A stretch of DNA of 64,000 bases from Prolixibacteraceae bacterium (GTDB lineage: Bacteria; Bacteroidota; Bacteroidia; Bacteroidales; Prolixibacteraceae): the NCBI GenBank assembly GCA_025210775.1, contig JAOARB010000025.1, positions 49,449-113,448 of the forward strand. The letters are read 5' to 3'. Position 1 is the stretch's first letter; every line of letters begins with the position of its first letter. A program made the translations under genes and the position numbers. A model generated the notes under the pieces. It was not told the origin of the DNA. It searched no databases and saw only the letters and a list, made by a program, of their open reading frames with translations. Of the stretch, positions 55,039 to 63,677 are shown one piece after another.

Positions 55039-55596
55039 TTATTCAAAACCTGTAACAAATTTCTCAGGATGACAACCCACCACCCCTTGGTCATGATACC
55101 ATTTCTTAATGCGTATTAGATCATCATCGACGTTATTGGTTATTTCAAATGGAATATCAAAACGAAGTTCCTTCTTCTTAAAATCGAAATACCCTATATA
55201 AACTGGGACTTTTGCTAATCGTGCTATCGCATGAAAACCTCCTTTCCACTGTGTCGTTGTTTGTCGTGTCCCCTCTGGTGTTATTGCCAATTGGAGTGTT
55301 TCTCTTTCTTGAAACTCACGAACAATTTGTTTTAAAGCATTCGAACCCTTACTTCTATTCAGTGGCAATGCTCCCATCCATCGTATAATTGGACCTAATG
55401 GAAAAACAAAAAACTCTGAACGGATCATCACATTGGGATTTTTACCAAGTGTATTGTAACCAATCCATGCTATTACAAAATCCCACAAGCTTGTGTGTGG
55501 TGCCCCAATGATAATACATTTCTTATCTTCAACTTTTGAGCCTTTTACTTTCCAACCCAAGACGCGAATCAAAAATTTACAAAAAGAACGTTTCAT
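55039..55596 (-). CDS. PlsC-like acyltransferase
   Basis: 185 residues with the glycerolipid acyltransferase motifs: APHTSLWDF (H-x4-D, catalytic), RSEFFVFPLGPIIRWMGALPLNRS (motif II region) and ITPEGTRQTTTQWKGGFH (substrate-phosphate motif). It is shorter than housekeeping PlsC (~240 residues) and resembles the small 1-acyl-glycerol-3-phosphate acyltransferase homologues of Bacteroidota that may acylate other lipids. It is peripheral to the cytoplasmic membrane. First gene of a possible unit with the TPR-HTH gene. Confidence 0.87.
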   Translation of the reverse strand: MKRSFCKFLIRVLGWKVKGSKVEDKKCIIIGAPHTSLWDFVIAWIGYNTLGKNPNVMIRSEFFVFPLGPIIRWMGALPLNRSKGSNALKQIVREFQERETLQLAITPEGTRQTTTQWKGGFHAIARLAKVPVYIGYFDFKKKELRFDIPFEITNNVDDDLIRIKKWYHDQGVVGCHPEKFVTGFE

Positions 55597-55792
55597 ATAT
55601 ATAAATTTGTGTATACTGTTCCTTCATCTATTTGATGAGGATAAAAAATAGTATTTCCTTTTTAAACTATTATTGAAAGTAATAATTTTATCTGTGAAAT
55701 ACTAAGATCATTCTATATACATATGCAAAATAAAACATAATTTATTTATGAATGCATTATAATAACTTTTTTTTTCAATTTTTCCTTAATTT

Positions 55793-56452
55793 ATGTCACT
55801 ACCATATGTAAACATACATACACATTCGAATGTTTGTAGATATAAGACGAATAGTATATCAGTATTAAACTATTCTATTACAGATCTGTCCTTGCCACCT
55901 ACAGAGCCTTTCTCTGTTGGTTTGCATCCATGGGATGTAAATGAAAAATGGGAGAGGGATGTAGTGAAAGCGGTTACACCATATGCGACTTTATTGGAGT
56001 GTATTGCCATTGGTGAAATTGGTCTTGATTATAGTCGTGATATCTCTATTCCTTTGCAAAAGAGTGTGTTTGAGAAACAATTGGAGCTAGCCAGTAACTA
56101 TAGAATGCCTGTTGTGCTACACGTTGTGAAAGCTTATCATGACATATTAAGGTACCAAAAGAGTGCACAAACGACTTGGATTCTTCATGCTTTTAAAGTG
56201 AATGAATCTTATGTCAAATCTTTTATGCATTATGATACTTATTTTTCACTTGGAATAAGGGAGATTATTATTGCTGCTCAAAAAGGTCTATTGAGTGCAA
56301 TTCCTCTAAATAGATTGTTCCTTGAAACCGATGATAGTGCTCATACAATTGATGAAGTTTATGACTGTTATATATCTCATTCAGGGCATCCTTTAGAGCT
56401 CGTAAAAAAGTGTATATTTGCCAACTATTGTAAAGTGTTTAATATTGAGTAA
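55793..56452 (+). CDS. TatD family metal-dependent hydrolase (short form)
   Basis: 219 residues, shorter than typical TatD (~255). NIHTHS supplies the H-x-H metal site, GLHPWDV and AIGEIGLDYSRD the next ligands, PVVLHVVKAYHDIL a His, TWILHAF the following one and FLETDDSAHTIDEVY the final Asp. All ligand positions seem present. TatD enzymes act as 3'-exonucleases or D-aminoacyl-type hydrolases. tcdA starts 21 nt downstream, and co-transcription is likely. Similar short TatD-tcdA pairs are my recollection for Bacteroidota, not checked. Confidence 0.87.
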   Translation: MSLPYVNIHTHSNVCRYKTNSISVLNYSITDLSLPPTEPFSVGLHPWDVNEKWERDVVKAVTPYATLLECIAIGEIGLDYSRDISIPLQKSVFEKQLELASNYRMPVVLHVVKAYHDILRYQKSAQTTWILHAFKVNESYVKSFMHYDTYFSLGIREIIIAAQKGLLSAIPLNRLFLETDDSAHTIDEVYDCYISHSGHPLELVKKCIFANYCKVFNIE

Positions 56453-56473
56453 TCGTAATAATATTTTGTTAAA

Positions 56474-57190
56474 ATGACCTGGTTTAGAAGAACGGAGATC
56501 CTTGTTGGATCAGATGGAATGCAGGCCTTAAAGAGTGCGCATGTTTTAGTGATTGGATTAGGAGGGGTTGGAGCTTATGCTGCAGAATCAATTTGTCGTG
56601 CTGGGGTTGGTAAAATGACTATTGTCGATGGTGATGTCGTTGATGATTCTAATCGGAACCGACAATTGCCTGCTTTAATATCGAATATAGGAAAGCCTAA
56701 AACAGAGATCTTAAGGGAACGCTTTTTAGATATTAATCCAGATCTTGAAATTAAAATAGTAACTCAATTTATTAAGGAAGACCATACCTTAGAGTTATTA
56801 GAATCAGATAAATTTGATTGTGTTGTAGATTGTATCGATACCCTTTCTCCGAAAGTAAATTTAATACGTCATTGTTACGAAAAGGAAATTCCAATAGTTA
56901 GCTCTATGGGAGCTGGTGGAAAATTTGATCCTACTCAGATTCAAGTTGCAGATTTATCGAAGAGCTTTAATTGTAAGTTGGCTCGTCAAGTACGAAAAAG
57001 ATTAGGGCGTTTTAAAATACGAAAAGGAATTCCTGTTGTGTTTTCTCCTGAAGAAGTTGATGATTCTTTGGTTATCCCAGAGAAAGGTCAGAATAAGGCT
57101 TCTGTTGTTGGTACTATTTCTTATATGCCACCAGCTTTTGGTTGTGCTGTAGCTTCTGTTGTTTTAAGAAAATTATTAGGCAAAATATAG
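56474..57190 (+). CDS. tcdA: tRNA threonylcarbamoyladenosine dehydratase
   Basis: An E1-like enzyme that cyclises t6A37 of tRNA to ct6A. 238 residues: WFRRTEILVGSDGM, the nucleotide-binding VIGLGGVGAYAAESICRAG, VDGDVVDDSNRNRQLPAL, DCIDTLSPKVNLI and SSMGAGGKFDP are all TcdA/YgdL hallmarks. The protein ends at KLLGKI, lacking an extended tail. It is the second gene of a tatD-like/tcdA unit and is followed by a strong terminator. Confidence 0.94.
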   Translation: MTWFRRTEILVGSDGMQALKSAHVLVIGLGGVGAYAAESICRAGVGKMTIVDGDVVDDSNRNRQLPALISNIGKPKTEILRERFLDINPDLEIKIVTQFIKEDHTLELLESDKFDCVVDCIDTLSPKVNLIRHCYEKEIPIVSSMGAGGKFDPTQIQVADLSKSFNCKLARQVRKRLGRFKIRKGIPVVFSPEEVDDSLVIPEKGQNKASVVGTISYMPPAFGCAVASVVLRKLLGKI

Positions 57191-57194
57191 CTTT

Positions 57195-57226
57195 TAAGGG
57201 AATCCACCATAGGATTCCCTTTTTCG
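57195..57226 (+). terminator. intrinsic terminator of tcdA
   Basis: AAGGGAATCC and GGATTCCCTT around ACCATA, followed by T-rich sequence, 4 nt after the stop. Confidence 0.9.
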
Positions 57227-57628
57227 TAAATATCGTTTTTACGATTATTAGCCTGCCTTTCCCATTAATTCTATTGATTGTGCTAATGGTTTGCGGTAGT
57301 TTATTATACTAACTCACTATTGCTTTAGTGTTTCTATTTATAATGTATTGTTCTTTACACTTAATATTTAAGGTACTACCCCCTTTGGATATAATTAAAT
57401 TTGGACTCAACCATATTTATGTCCCAAATACGATTCAAACCTATGGTGTTAAACAATGATTTCCTGTATAAAAATCCACTTTTTCCCCATATAGGATAAA
57501 ATCGTCCTATTTATTCTATTCTTATCCAACTTACCTCCCCGCTTTCCATGTAGTCTGATGAAAAAAATTATTTTTGTATTGTATACTAGATACAGAAATT
57601 CTTGAAAAAACTGATATAAAATTAACAT
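57227..57628. other. long upstream region of the sulfatase-maturase gene
   Basis: About 400 nt without a gene. It contains ACTACCCCCTTT (57375-57386) and, 44 nt on, ATGTCCC (57419-57425), a pair of blocks also found upstream of rocD. A TATTTTTG -7-like box lies at 57569-57576, ~50 nt before the ATG at 57629. Confidence 0.5.
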
Positions 57629-58837
57629 ATGGCTAAGAAATACAGACCTTTAAACTCCATTCTGGTTAAACCTACAGGGCCAGATTGTAATCTAAATTGC
57701 ACTTATTGTTTTTATCTTGAGAAGGCTGAACTCTTTAAAGAGGAGAAAGTTCACCGCATGTCCGAGGAAACATTAGAAGAAATGGTGCGTCAGGTGATGC
57801 AACAATCTGGCGATTCTGTCTCTTTTGGATGGCAAGGAGGAGAGCCAACACAAATGGGGATTGATTTCTTTCAAAAGGCAATCGATTTCGAAATTAAATA
57901 TGGTCATGGACAAGCCGTTGGTAATGGACTACAAACGAATGGCTTATTGTTGAATAAAGATTGGGCTAAATTTCTAAAAAAATATGATTGGTTAGTGGGA
58001 CTATCTTTAGATGGACCACAACATATTCACGATAAATATCGCTTTGATAAAGCAGGTAAAGGGACTTGGGAGAGAGTGCAGAATAATGCTAAGATGCTTT
58101 TGGAAGAAGGAGTGTCTGTAAATGCAATGTGTTGTATTACAGATTATTCTTCTCAGTTTCCTGAAGAATTATACCAGTATTATAAAGATATGGGGCTGAA
58201 TTTTATGCAATTTATCCCTATTGTTGAAACAGATAAGGACGATCCTACTCAAGCTGCTCCTTTCTCTTTAGATCCTGTGGATTATGGTAATTTTATGATA
58301 AAATTATTTGATCTATGGATTGCAGATTTTAAAGATGGTCAACCAACCACTTCTATCCGCTTCTTTGAGTCAATTTTTCATTCTTACGTAGGAATGGAGG
58401 CACCAGAATGTGCTCTGATGAAAGAGTGTGGCGCTTATGTGGTGGTGGAACACAATGGGAATGTCTATTCGTGTGACTTCTTTGTTGAGCCTAAATTTAA
58501 ATTAGGGAATATTCGTTATGACAGAATCGTTAATATGTTGAACTCTAAACGTCAGCAAACTTTCGGTGCTGCTAAAGCAAATGTCTCTCGAAAATGTCGC
58601 ATGTGTGAGTGGTATACAAAGTGTTATGGAGGATGTACTAAAGATCGTATCAAAGATCCTCAAGACAACAAACAGCCTCGTTTCTGTACTGCTTATAAAA
58701 TGATTTTTAAGCATGTTGATCCAATCATGCGTTCAATGGCAGAACAGTGGAAACAGCAGCAGTTACAAAATCAACAAGCAATGAAAGCGCAACAACAAGG
58801 TGGTACTTATAATGCTTTTGAAGATTTTGTGAAATAA
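57629..58837 (+). CDS. anaerobic sulfatase-maturating enzyme (radical SAM)
   Basis: A 402-residue radical SAM protein that converts the active-site Cys or Ser of sulfatases to formylglycine without oxygen. SAM cluster motif CNLNCTYCFY (residues ~22-31); GWQGGEPTQMG; LQTNGLLL; the SPASM region with CALMKECGAYVVVEHNGNVYSCDFF and CRMCEWYTKCYGGCTKDR binds two auxiliary [4Fe-4S] clusters. The length agrees with anSME/ChuR. The last ~35 residues are Gln-rich (KQQQLQNQQAMKAQQQ). No sulfatase gene is in the window, so its clients lie elsewhere. It indicates anaerobic use of sulfated glycans. Confidence 0.94.
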   Translation: MAKKYRPLNSILVKPTGPDCNLNCTYCFYLEKAELFKEEKVHRMSEETLEEMVRQVMQQSGDSVSFGWQGGEPTQMGIDFFQKAIDFEIKYGHGQAVGNGLQTNGLLLNKDWAKFLKKYDWLVGLSLDGPQHIHDKYRFDKAGKGTWERVQNNAKMLLEEGVSVNAMCCITDYSSQFPEELYQYYKDMGLNFMQFIPIVETDKDDPTQAAPFSLDPVDYGNFMIKLFDLWIADFKDGQPTTSIRFFESIFHSYVGMEAPECALMKECGAYVVVEHNGNVYSCDFFVEPKFKLGNIRYDRIVNMLNSKRQQTFGAAKANVSRKCRMCEWYTKCYGGCTKDRIKDPQDNKQPRFCTAYKMIFKHVDPIMRSMAEQWKQQQLQNQQAMKAQQQGGTYNAFEDFVK

Positions 58838-58879
58838 AAGCACTTGATTGTACTTTTATTATTTGACTTTTTTTATCGT

Positions 58880-58926
58880 AAACCATGATGTTTTATTTGT
58901 ATACTAAAACATCATGGTTTCTTATT
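58880..58926 (+). terminator. intrinsic terminator of the sulfatase-maturase gene
   Basis: AAACCATGATGTTTTA and TAAAACATCATGGTTT form a perfect 16-bp stem with a 9-nt loop; the T tract is broken (CTTATTTTC). Confidence 0.82.
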
Positions 58927-58950
58927 TTCTATGCCCTGCCTCTCTATCGC

Positions 58951-58980
58951 TTTCTATTTAGACGAAAAAGCTTACCTTTG
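58951..58980 (+). promoter_or_regulatory. promoter of ychF
   Basis: TTT (58951-58953), 19 nt, then TACCTTTG (58973-58980), a consensus -7; the ATG is 42 nt further on. Confidence 0.65.
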
Positions 58981-59021
58981 CGTAAAATTTTGTGTAAGAA
59001 AACATTAAACTATAAGTATAA

Positions 59022-60122
59022 ATGGCACTACAATGTGGTATCGTAGGACTTCCTAATGTAGGAAAGTCGACGCTTTTTAATTGTCTGTCAAATGCTAAGG
59101 CGCAATCGGCAAACTTCCCTTTCTGTACTATCGAACCTAACGTAGGTGTAATTACTGTTCCTGATGATCGTTTGATCAAATTGGAAGAGTTAGTTAACCC
59201 TGAGAGAGTTCAGCCTGCTACAGTGGAAATTGTTGATATTGCTGGATTGGTAAAAGGAGCAAGCAAAGGAGAAGGTCTAGGAAATAAATTCCTTTCTAAT
59301 ATTCGTGAAACAGATGCAATCATTCACGTGGTTCGCTGTTTTGAAGACGAGAATATTACTCACGTGGATGGTTCTATCGATCCTGTAAGGGATAAAGAAG
59401 TTATCGACACTGAGCTTCAATTGAAAGATTTAGAAACAGTAGAAGCTCGTCTTACAAAAACGCAGAAGATGGCTAAAACTGGTAAAGATGCCGCTGCTAT
59501 GCGTTTAGTAGGTGTTTTGGAAAGATATCAAGAAGCACTTCTTCAAGGAAAATCTGCACGTGTGGTAGAGCTTACGGAACAAGAAGAAGAGGTGACTAAA
59601 GATCTTTATCTTTTGACTACAAAACCTATCTTGTACGTTTGTAACGTTGATGAGGCTTCTCTAAGAAATGGAAATGCTCATATTGATGCTTTGAAAGAAG
59701 CGGTGAAAGAAGAGCAAGCTGAAGTGCTTGTTATTGCTGCTGCTGTTGAAGCGGATATTTCTGAATTAGAGACTTATGAAGAGCGTCAAATGTTCCTAGA
59801 TGATCTAGGTCTAGAAGAGCCAGGTGTTGCTCACCTTATTCGTTCTGCTTATAAGCTTCTTGATCTTGAGACCTATTTTACTGCAGGAGTAAAAGAAGTA
59901 AGAGCTTGGACTTATCCTAAAGGGGCTACTGCTCCTCAAGCTGCAGGTGTTATTCACTCTGATTTCGAAAAAGGATTTATTCGTGCTGAGGTGATTAAAT
60001 ACAACGATTTTATTGAATTAAAATCAGAAGCTGCTTGTAAAGAAAAAGGAAAAATGTCTATTGAAGGAAAAGAGTATGTCGTTCAAGATGGCGATCTTAT
60101 GCATTTCAGATTTAATGTATAA
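59022..60122 (+). CDS. ychF: redox-regulated ATPase/GTPase YchF
   Basis: 366 residues of the Obg-related OLA1/YchF family. [12 protein letters not shown] (P-loop), [33 protein letters not shown] (G3) and the C-terminal TGS-like domain ([39 protein letters not shown]) are all typical. YchF prefers ATP and binds ribosomes. Monocistronic, with its own promoter and terminator. Confidence 0.97.
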   Translation: MALQCGIVGLPNVGKSTLFNCLSNAKAQSANFPFCTIEPNVGVITVPDDRLIKLEELVNPERVQPATVEIVDIAGLVKGASKGEGLGNKFLSNIRETDAIIHVVRCFEDENITHVDGSIDPVRDKEVIDTELQLKDLETVEARLTKTQKMAKTGKDAAAMRLVGVLERYQEALLQGKSARVVELTEQEEEVTKDLYLLTTKPILYVCNVDEASLRNGNAHIDALKEAVKEEQAEVLVIAAAVEADISELETYEERQMFLDDLGLEEPGVAHLIRSAYKLLDLETYFTAGVKEVRAWTYPKGATAPQAAGVIHSDFEKGFIRAEVIKYNDFIELKSEAACKEKGKMSIEGKEYVVQDGDLMHFRFNV

Positions 60123-60146
60123 TTAGATCTTTACAGAAGAATATAA

Positions 60147-60185
60147 AAAAGTCGTGTTGAACACTGTTTCAGCACGACTTTTTTA
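60147..60185. terminator. bidirectional terminator between ychF and rocD
   Basis: AAAAAGTCGTG(TTGAA) pairs with (TTCAG)CACGACTTTTTT, 16 pairs with wobble, between convergent genes. Confidence 0.9.
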
Positions 60186-60202
60186 CTTTAAATACAATGA
60201 TG

Positions 60203-61417
60203 TTATATCGAGCTTAATACATCTTTAATGATGACCATAGCTTCTCTTAATTGCTCTTCTGTGATAACAAGAGGAGGAGTAAAGCGGATATTATAATCGT
60301 GTGTTGGTTTTGCGAGAATTCCTCTTTCTTTTAATTTGATACATAAATCCCAAGCACTCTTAGGTGAGTGTTTGTCAATCTCTATAGCATTAAGTAGCCC
60401 TTTCCCTCTTACTTCTTTTATATAAGAGGATTTGATAGTGGACATCTCTTCTCTAAAGATTTTTCCTAGTCGCTCACTGTTCTCGATTAGATTTTCATCT
60501 TGCAATATCTTTAATGCTTCAACAGCTACAACTGCAGCTAATGGATTTCCTCCATAAGTAGATCCATGTTCACCAGGTTGTATGGTGAGCATAATTTCAT
60601 CATCTGCAAGAACACATGAAATTGGAAACATACCTCCCGAAATAGCTTTCCCTAATACAAGTATATCTGGACGTACGTTTTCGTGATCACATGCAAGCAT
60701 CTTACCTGTTCTTCCTAGTCCTGTTTGTACTTCATCGGCTACTAGTAGACAGTGATATTTTTTACAAAGATCTGCTGCTGTTCTCAAGAAACCATCTTGA
60801 GGAACATAAACACCTGCTTCTGCTTGAATTGGTTCTATTAGTAGCCCCGCTACTGTTGGATCTTGTAGGGCTTCATCTAAAGCATCAATGTCGTTGTATG
60901 GTATTTTAATGAATCCAGGTGTGTATGGGCCATAGCCGCCGTATGCTGAAGGATCTGAAGACATAGAGACTATCGTTATGGTACGACCATGAAAATTGCC
61001 ATTACATACCACAATCTTTGCTTCTCCTTCTGCAATGCCTTTTACTTCATAAGCCCATTTACGCATTAGTTTTAATGCCGTTTCATCTGCTTCTGCACCA
61101 CTGTTCATTGGCAACATCTTATCATAACCAAAAAGTTCAGCACAGTATTTTTCCCATGTTCCCAGTTGATCATTATAATAAGCTCTGGAGGTTAATGTGA
61201 GTTTGGCACACTGTTCTTGCATTGTTTTAACCAATTTTGGATGACAGTGTCCCTGATTGACTGCAGAATAAGCTGCTAGAAAGTCCATGTATTTCTGACC
61301 TTCTACATCCCAAACATAGATACCTTCGCCCTTACTTAACACCGCTGGAATAGGATGGTAGTTGTGTGCGCCATATCGATGTTCGAGTTCCATGTAATAG
61401 TTCGAACTCTTTTCCAT
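60203..61417 (-). CDS. rocD: ornithine aminotransferase
   Basis: A class III PLP aminotransferase: ornithine plus 2-oxoglutarate to glutamate semialdehyde plus glutamate. 404 residues: HRYGAHNYHPIPAVL, FLAAYSAVNQGHCHPK (strongly diagnostic of OAT), MNSGAEADETALKL, NFHGRT, VADEVQTGLGRTGK, the Lys in LVLGKAISGGMFP and GEHGSTYGGNPLA. The start at 61417 gives the conserved N-terminus. It links arginine/ornithine catabolism to proline and glutamate. It stands alone, with 350 nt upstream that contain C/G-rich blocks shared with the anSME upstream region. Confidence 0.95.
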   Translation of the reverse strand: MEKSSNYYMELEHRYGAHNYHPIPAVLSKGEGIYVWDVEGQKYMDFLAAYSAVNQGHCHPKLVKTMQEQCAKLTLTSRAYYNDQLGTWEKYCAELFGYDKMLPMNSGAEADETALKLMRKWAYEVKGIAEGEAKIVVCNGNFHGRTITIVSMSSDPSAYGGYGPYTPGFIKIPYNDIDALDEALQDPTVAGLLIEPIQAEAGVYVPQDGFLRTAADLCKKYHCLLVADEVQTGLGRTGKMLACDHENVRPDILVLGKAISGGMFPISCVLADDEIMLTIQPGEHGSTYGGNPLAAVVAVEALKILQDENLIENSERLGKIFREEMSTIKSSYIKEVRGKGLLNAIEIDKHSPKSAWDLCIKLKERGILAKPTHDYNIRFTPPLVITEEQLREAMVIIKDVLSSI

Positions 61418-61767
61418 TGAATATATAGATTAAAATTTTGAATAGTCTGTATTTAAATCTACATAATTTAGCTTGATTTTGTTCAAGATCCGAAATGTTG
61501 TTTAGCAGATAGTAATAGATCATAAATATTATTGTGTTTTGACTATTAATCTGTCTTTTGTGTTTTTGTGGCTACTAAGTGGGCTTCTTTGGGTGTAATG
61601 ATCTCCATTAAAACCTTTTTGAGCATAGGGACATTTTTCCAACAAAATAACTTTTATGTCCTAAAAACAGGGGGATCTCTTTGTAAGGGGGGTAGTTGTT
61701 TTTAGATAATACGCTTTGGGGTTTATGCTAATTGCTTATCCATGCTGTTGTTATCAATCGAAATAAT
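61418..61767. other. upstream region of rocD
   Basis: 350 nt without a gene. In rocD orientation it carries ACTACCCCCCTT (from 61696 down), then AAATGTCCCTAT (near 61634 to 61626), resembling the ACTACCCCC...ATGTCCC pair before the sulfatase-maturase gene. No clear -33/-7 pair was found. Confidence 0.45.
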
Positions 61768-62274
61768 TTAAAAAAGTGTATTATTCGTTTGTTGTTTGAT
61801 ATTCATCTGTTGGATAATGCCATTAAATTTGCCATTCATTTTCTTGTTAATTATTGGGAGAAGAGCAATTATCAAGTCTGATTTTGATATAAAAGTATCA
61901 TCAGCATATATTTTGTAGTCAGCATTGTATTCATCCGTAATTAAAATGCTGACATCTTTAAATGAGACATCTTCATCGTACTCAATGGTCAAATCAGGAA
62001 AAGAAATGTTGGTACCAGCTTTTACTTTTACATCAGCGAAAGGGTCCTTTGTGATAATAAAATCTGCAGCTTCTATGTTTTGTGTGAGTCCGACACTAAA
62101 ATCCTCAAAAGCTATCTCTTCACTAATCGAGACTTTAATGTCAGCAAATGGTAAATCGTTTGATGTTTTGATACTTATGTCTTCAAATGGAACATTTGGA
62201 CCTATTTTGTAGCTTATTTGTGAGAATGCTGCACTCCCTATTATGGTAAAAAGAAATACTAATAATGTTTTCAT
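61768..62274 (-). CDS. secreted protein of 13-residue repeats
   Basis: 168 residues from the ATG at 62274 (signal peptide MKTLLVFLFTIIGSAAFSQ); the frame opens at 62316 but that would precede the signal. The mature protein is seven or eight tandem units of 13 residues, ending in F-x-D-(I/V/L/F): YKIGPNVPFEDI, SIKTSNDLPFADI, KVSISEEIAFEDF, SVGLTQNIEAADF, a short unit, KVKAGTNISFPDL, TIEYDEDVSFKDV. Regular hydrophobic alternation suggests a beta-solenoid or stacked strands. A ~55-residue C-terminal tail (FISKSDLIIALLPIINKKMNG) follows. I do not recognise a family. Confidence 0.75.
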   Translation of the reverse strand: MKTLLVFLFTIIGSAAFSQISYKIGPNVPFEDISIKTSNDLPFADIKVSISEEIAFEDFSVGLTQNIEAADFIITKDPFADVKVKAGTNISFPDLTIEYDEDVSFKDVSILITDEYNADYKIYADDTFISKSDLIIALLPIINKKMNGKFNGIIQQMNIKQQTNNTLF

Positions 62275-62372
62275 TGATTGTAATTTTACAGTTAAAGTTT
62301 TTGTTTGAAAGAGCAATATAATGAAAATATTTTTTCAGTATCTGAGATCTATTCAGTTTTTTTATTTCTAGT

Positions 62373-62522
62373 AAAGATTGTACTTAATATGAAAATTATT
62401 GATCTCTGCTGTTTGTTTGTTGTGTACGAGGATGCTTAATGCATTTTATTTGGAGATAAAAAAAGCTCTTATTCATTAAGAATAAGAGCTTCTAGTATGG
62501 TGAACAAGGAGGGATTCGAACC
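62373..62522. repeat. left copy of the 150-bp tRNA-Arg-linked direct repeat
   Basis: Nearly identical (one substitution, one 1-nt indel) to 63678-63828. It includes 85 nt of flank, a terminator stem (62463-62491) and the last 25 nt of tRNA-Arg with CCA (62498-62522). This is the arrangement left by integration at, or duplication of, a tRNA 3' end. The 100 nt before it and the 76 nt after it (62523-62598) hold no gene. Confidence 0.9.
62498..62522 (-). pseudogene. tRNA-Arg 3'-end fragment
   Basis: Minus strand GGTTCGAATCCCTCCTTGTT then CACCA: T-arm 3' half, acceptor 3' strand and CCA of the tRNA-Arg at 63804. The sequence then diverges, so it is not a full tRNA. It is a candidate att-type duplication. 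Confidence 0.85.
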
Positions 62523-62598
62523 ATTCTCTTTCTAATATCCTCCCAGAAAAAGTGTAGAAATGATAATTTGGATTTGCAACATTTTTAGGGATAAAAGG

Positions 62599-62925
62599 TT
62601 AAGCCATCTCTTGATTATAATGTAGCATTGCATTTTTGATTTGAATGCAAGAATAAACAAAAAACTCTCCAATTGTAGCACTAGTTGAGTTATCTCTAGA
62701 CCAATATGTCCATTTTCGAATTATTTTTATTAAGCATTTGTTTATCCTCTTCATTTGTTCTACAAAAGCAATGTGGTGGAAGTGCCAGACTTTGGGGTCT
62801 TTGGGAAATTTAAATTTATCTCTTTTCTGTTGTTCAAATTCTTTCTGAAATTTTTGATGTTCGATTTCGGCTTTTTGCTTGTTGGCAGCTTCTACATTGG
62901 CAAAGTGGTCGCTATAGTTCATCAT
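62599..62925 (-). CDS. hypothetical island protein
   Basis: A 108-residue protein without signal peptide. N-terminal half Gln/Lys/Glu-rich, helical (ANKQKAEIEHQKFQKEFEQQKRD), then WHFHHIAFVEQMKRINKCLIKIIRKW and an aromatic C-terminal part. The ATG overlaps the end of the lipoprotein gene by 14 nt, so they are translationally coupled. A second, truncated copy of its C-terminus lies at 63625-63677. Family and function not recognised; the position after an immunity-like lipoprotein in a tRNA-bounded island suggests accessory DNA. Confidence 0.62.
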   Translation of the reverse strand: MMNYSDHFANVEAANKQKAEIEHQKFQKEFEQQKRDKFKFPKDPKVWHFHHIAFVEQMKRINKCLIKIIRKWTYWSRDNSTSATIGEFFVYSCIQIKNAMLHYNQEMA

Positions 62926-63319
62926 ATCTCATTGCGCAACCAGAACCGCAACTAACTACAAACGAATATTTTTTAGTACTGTCTTTCTTTGTAGAGCATT
63001 TTAGTAAATGAGTTTTTAGGTCTAAAGGAATGTCATGTATGAGATTTGAGGTATCTGCATTTGAACTTATCGTAAGTAATATTTCAGATTTAAATTTAAG
63101 AATGAATGTCTCAAGCGCAACATCTACCTCTTCCTCATCTATATATGTAGTCACCTTGAATCGTAAATTACAAGTTTTTTGACTGCTTAGAACCTTCTGC
63201 TTAGAACCTTCAATTATTGATTCTTTATTTAAGTTGTTTGTTTGATTTTTATTATTCTTTTGATGACAAGAGCATAGTATTGTCATTAAGAATAAAAATA
63301 GAATTAATTTATTTATCAT
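62912..63319 (-). CDS. island lipoprotein of unknown function
   Basis: A 135-residue lipoprotein: MINKLILFLFLMTILCSC (lipobox near residue 16-18) and a polar mature part with a beta-rich stretch (LRFKVTTYIDEEEVDVALETFILKF) and four further Cys (TCNLRF, KCSTKK, SCGSGC) likely in disulfides. It starts 6 nt after the 80-codon gene and overlaps the next gene. Its placement directly downstream of a possible muralytic fragment fits a periplasmic immunity protein (inference only). Confidence 0.62.
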   Translation of the reverse strand: MINKLILFLFLMTILCSCHQKNNKNQTNNLNKESIIEGSKQKVLSSQKTCNLRFKVTTYIDEEEVDVALETFILKFKSEILLTISSNADTSNLIHDIPLDLKTHLLKCSTKKDSTKKYSFVVSCGSGCAMRYDEL

Positions 63320-63325
63320 GTTTTA

Positions 63326-63568
63326 TTATTTTGATTTCTCAAGAGCTGATTTTATCTCATCAGGTGAAATATGTGCCTTATTTAATCCATCCCCAGCATA
63401 ATATGACTCTCCTCCTTTCGCATGACGTATCTTGTAAGTAACTTTGTCTCCTTTTGTTATCTTTTTGTCACTTATACGCTTGCCCTTTTGAACTCCAATG
63501 CTTGCCCATTCTTTTGCTGCTGCATACATTGCATCTTCAATTGTACCATTTCCACTTAAGTAATTCAT
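63326..63568 (-). CDS. short protein, possible C-terminal remnant of a muralytic-type effector
   Basis: 80 residues: MNYLSGNGTIEDAMYAAAKEWASIGV, then KGDKVTYKIRHAKGGESYYAGDGLNKAHISPDEIKSALEKSK. The frame stays open upstream of the ATG for eight more codons (IDIKRPQI) before a stop at ~63593. The whole looks like the tail of a longer enzyme and not a complete domain. The pattern recalls C-termini of lysozyme-like proteins in Bacteroidota (from memory, low certainty). No signal peptide. It begins a three-gene overlapping set. Confidence 0.5.
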   Translation of the reverse strand: MNYLSGNGTIEDAMYAAAKEWASIGVQKGKRISDKKITKGDKVTYKIRHAKGGESYYAGDGLNKAHISPDEIKSALEKSK

Positions 63569-63624
63569 TATTTGAGGTCGTTTAATATCAATTAAGTATT
63601 CTTCAAATATTTTATTTTACCTCA

Positions 63625-63677
63625 TTAGACAAACTCTTTATTATAATATCGCGTTGCATTTATGATTTGAATGCAAG
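63625..63677 (-). pseudogene. C-terminal fragment of a second copy of the island gene at 62599
   Basis: Minus strand reads SCIQIINATRYYNKEFV then stop, compared with SCIQIKNAMLHYNQEMA in the intact gene. About 50 nt are conserved (TTGCATTCAAATCA...), joined directly to the right direct repeat. It shows that the island has been rearranged by duplication. Confidence 0.75.
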
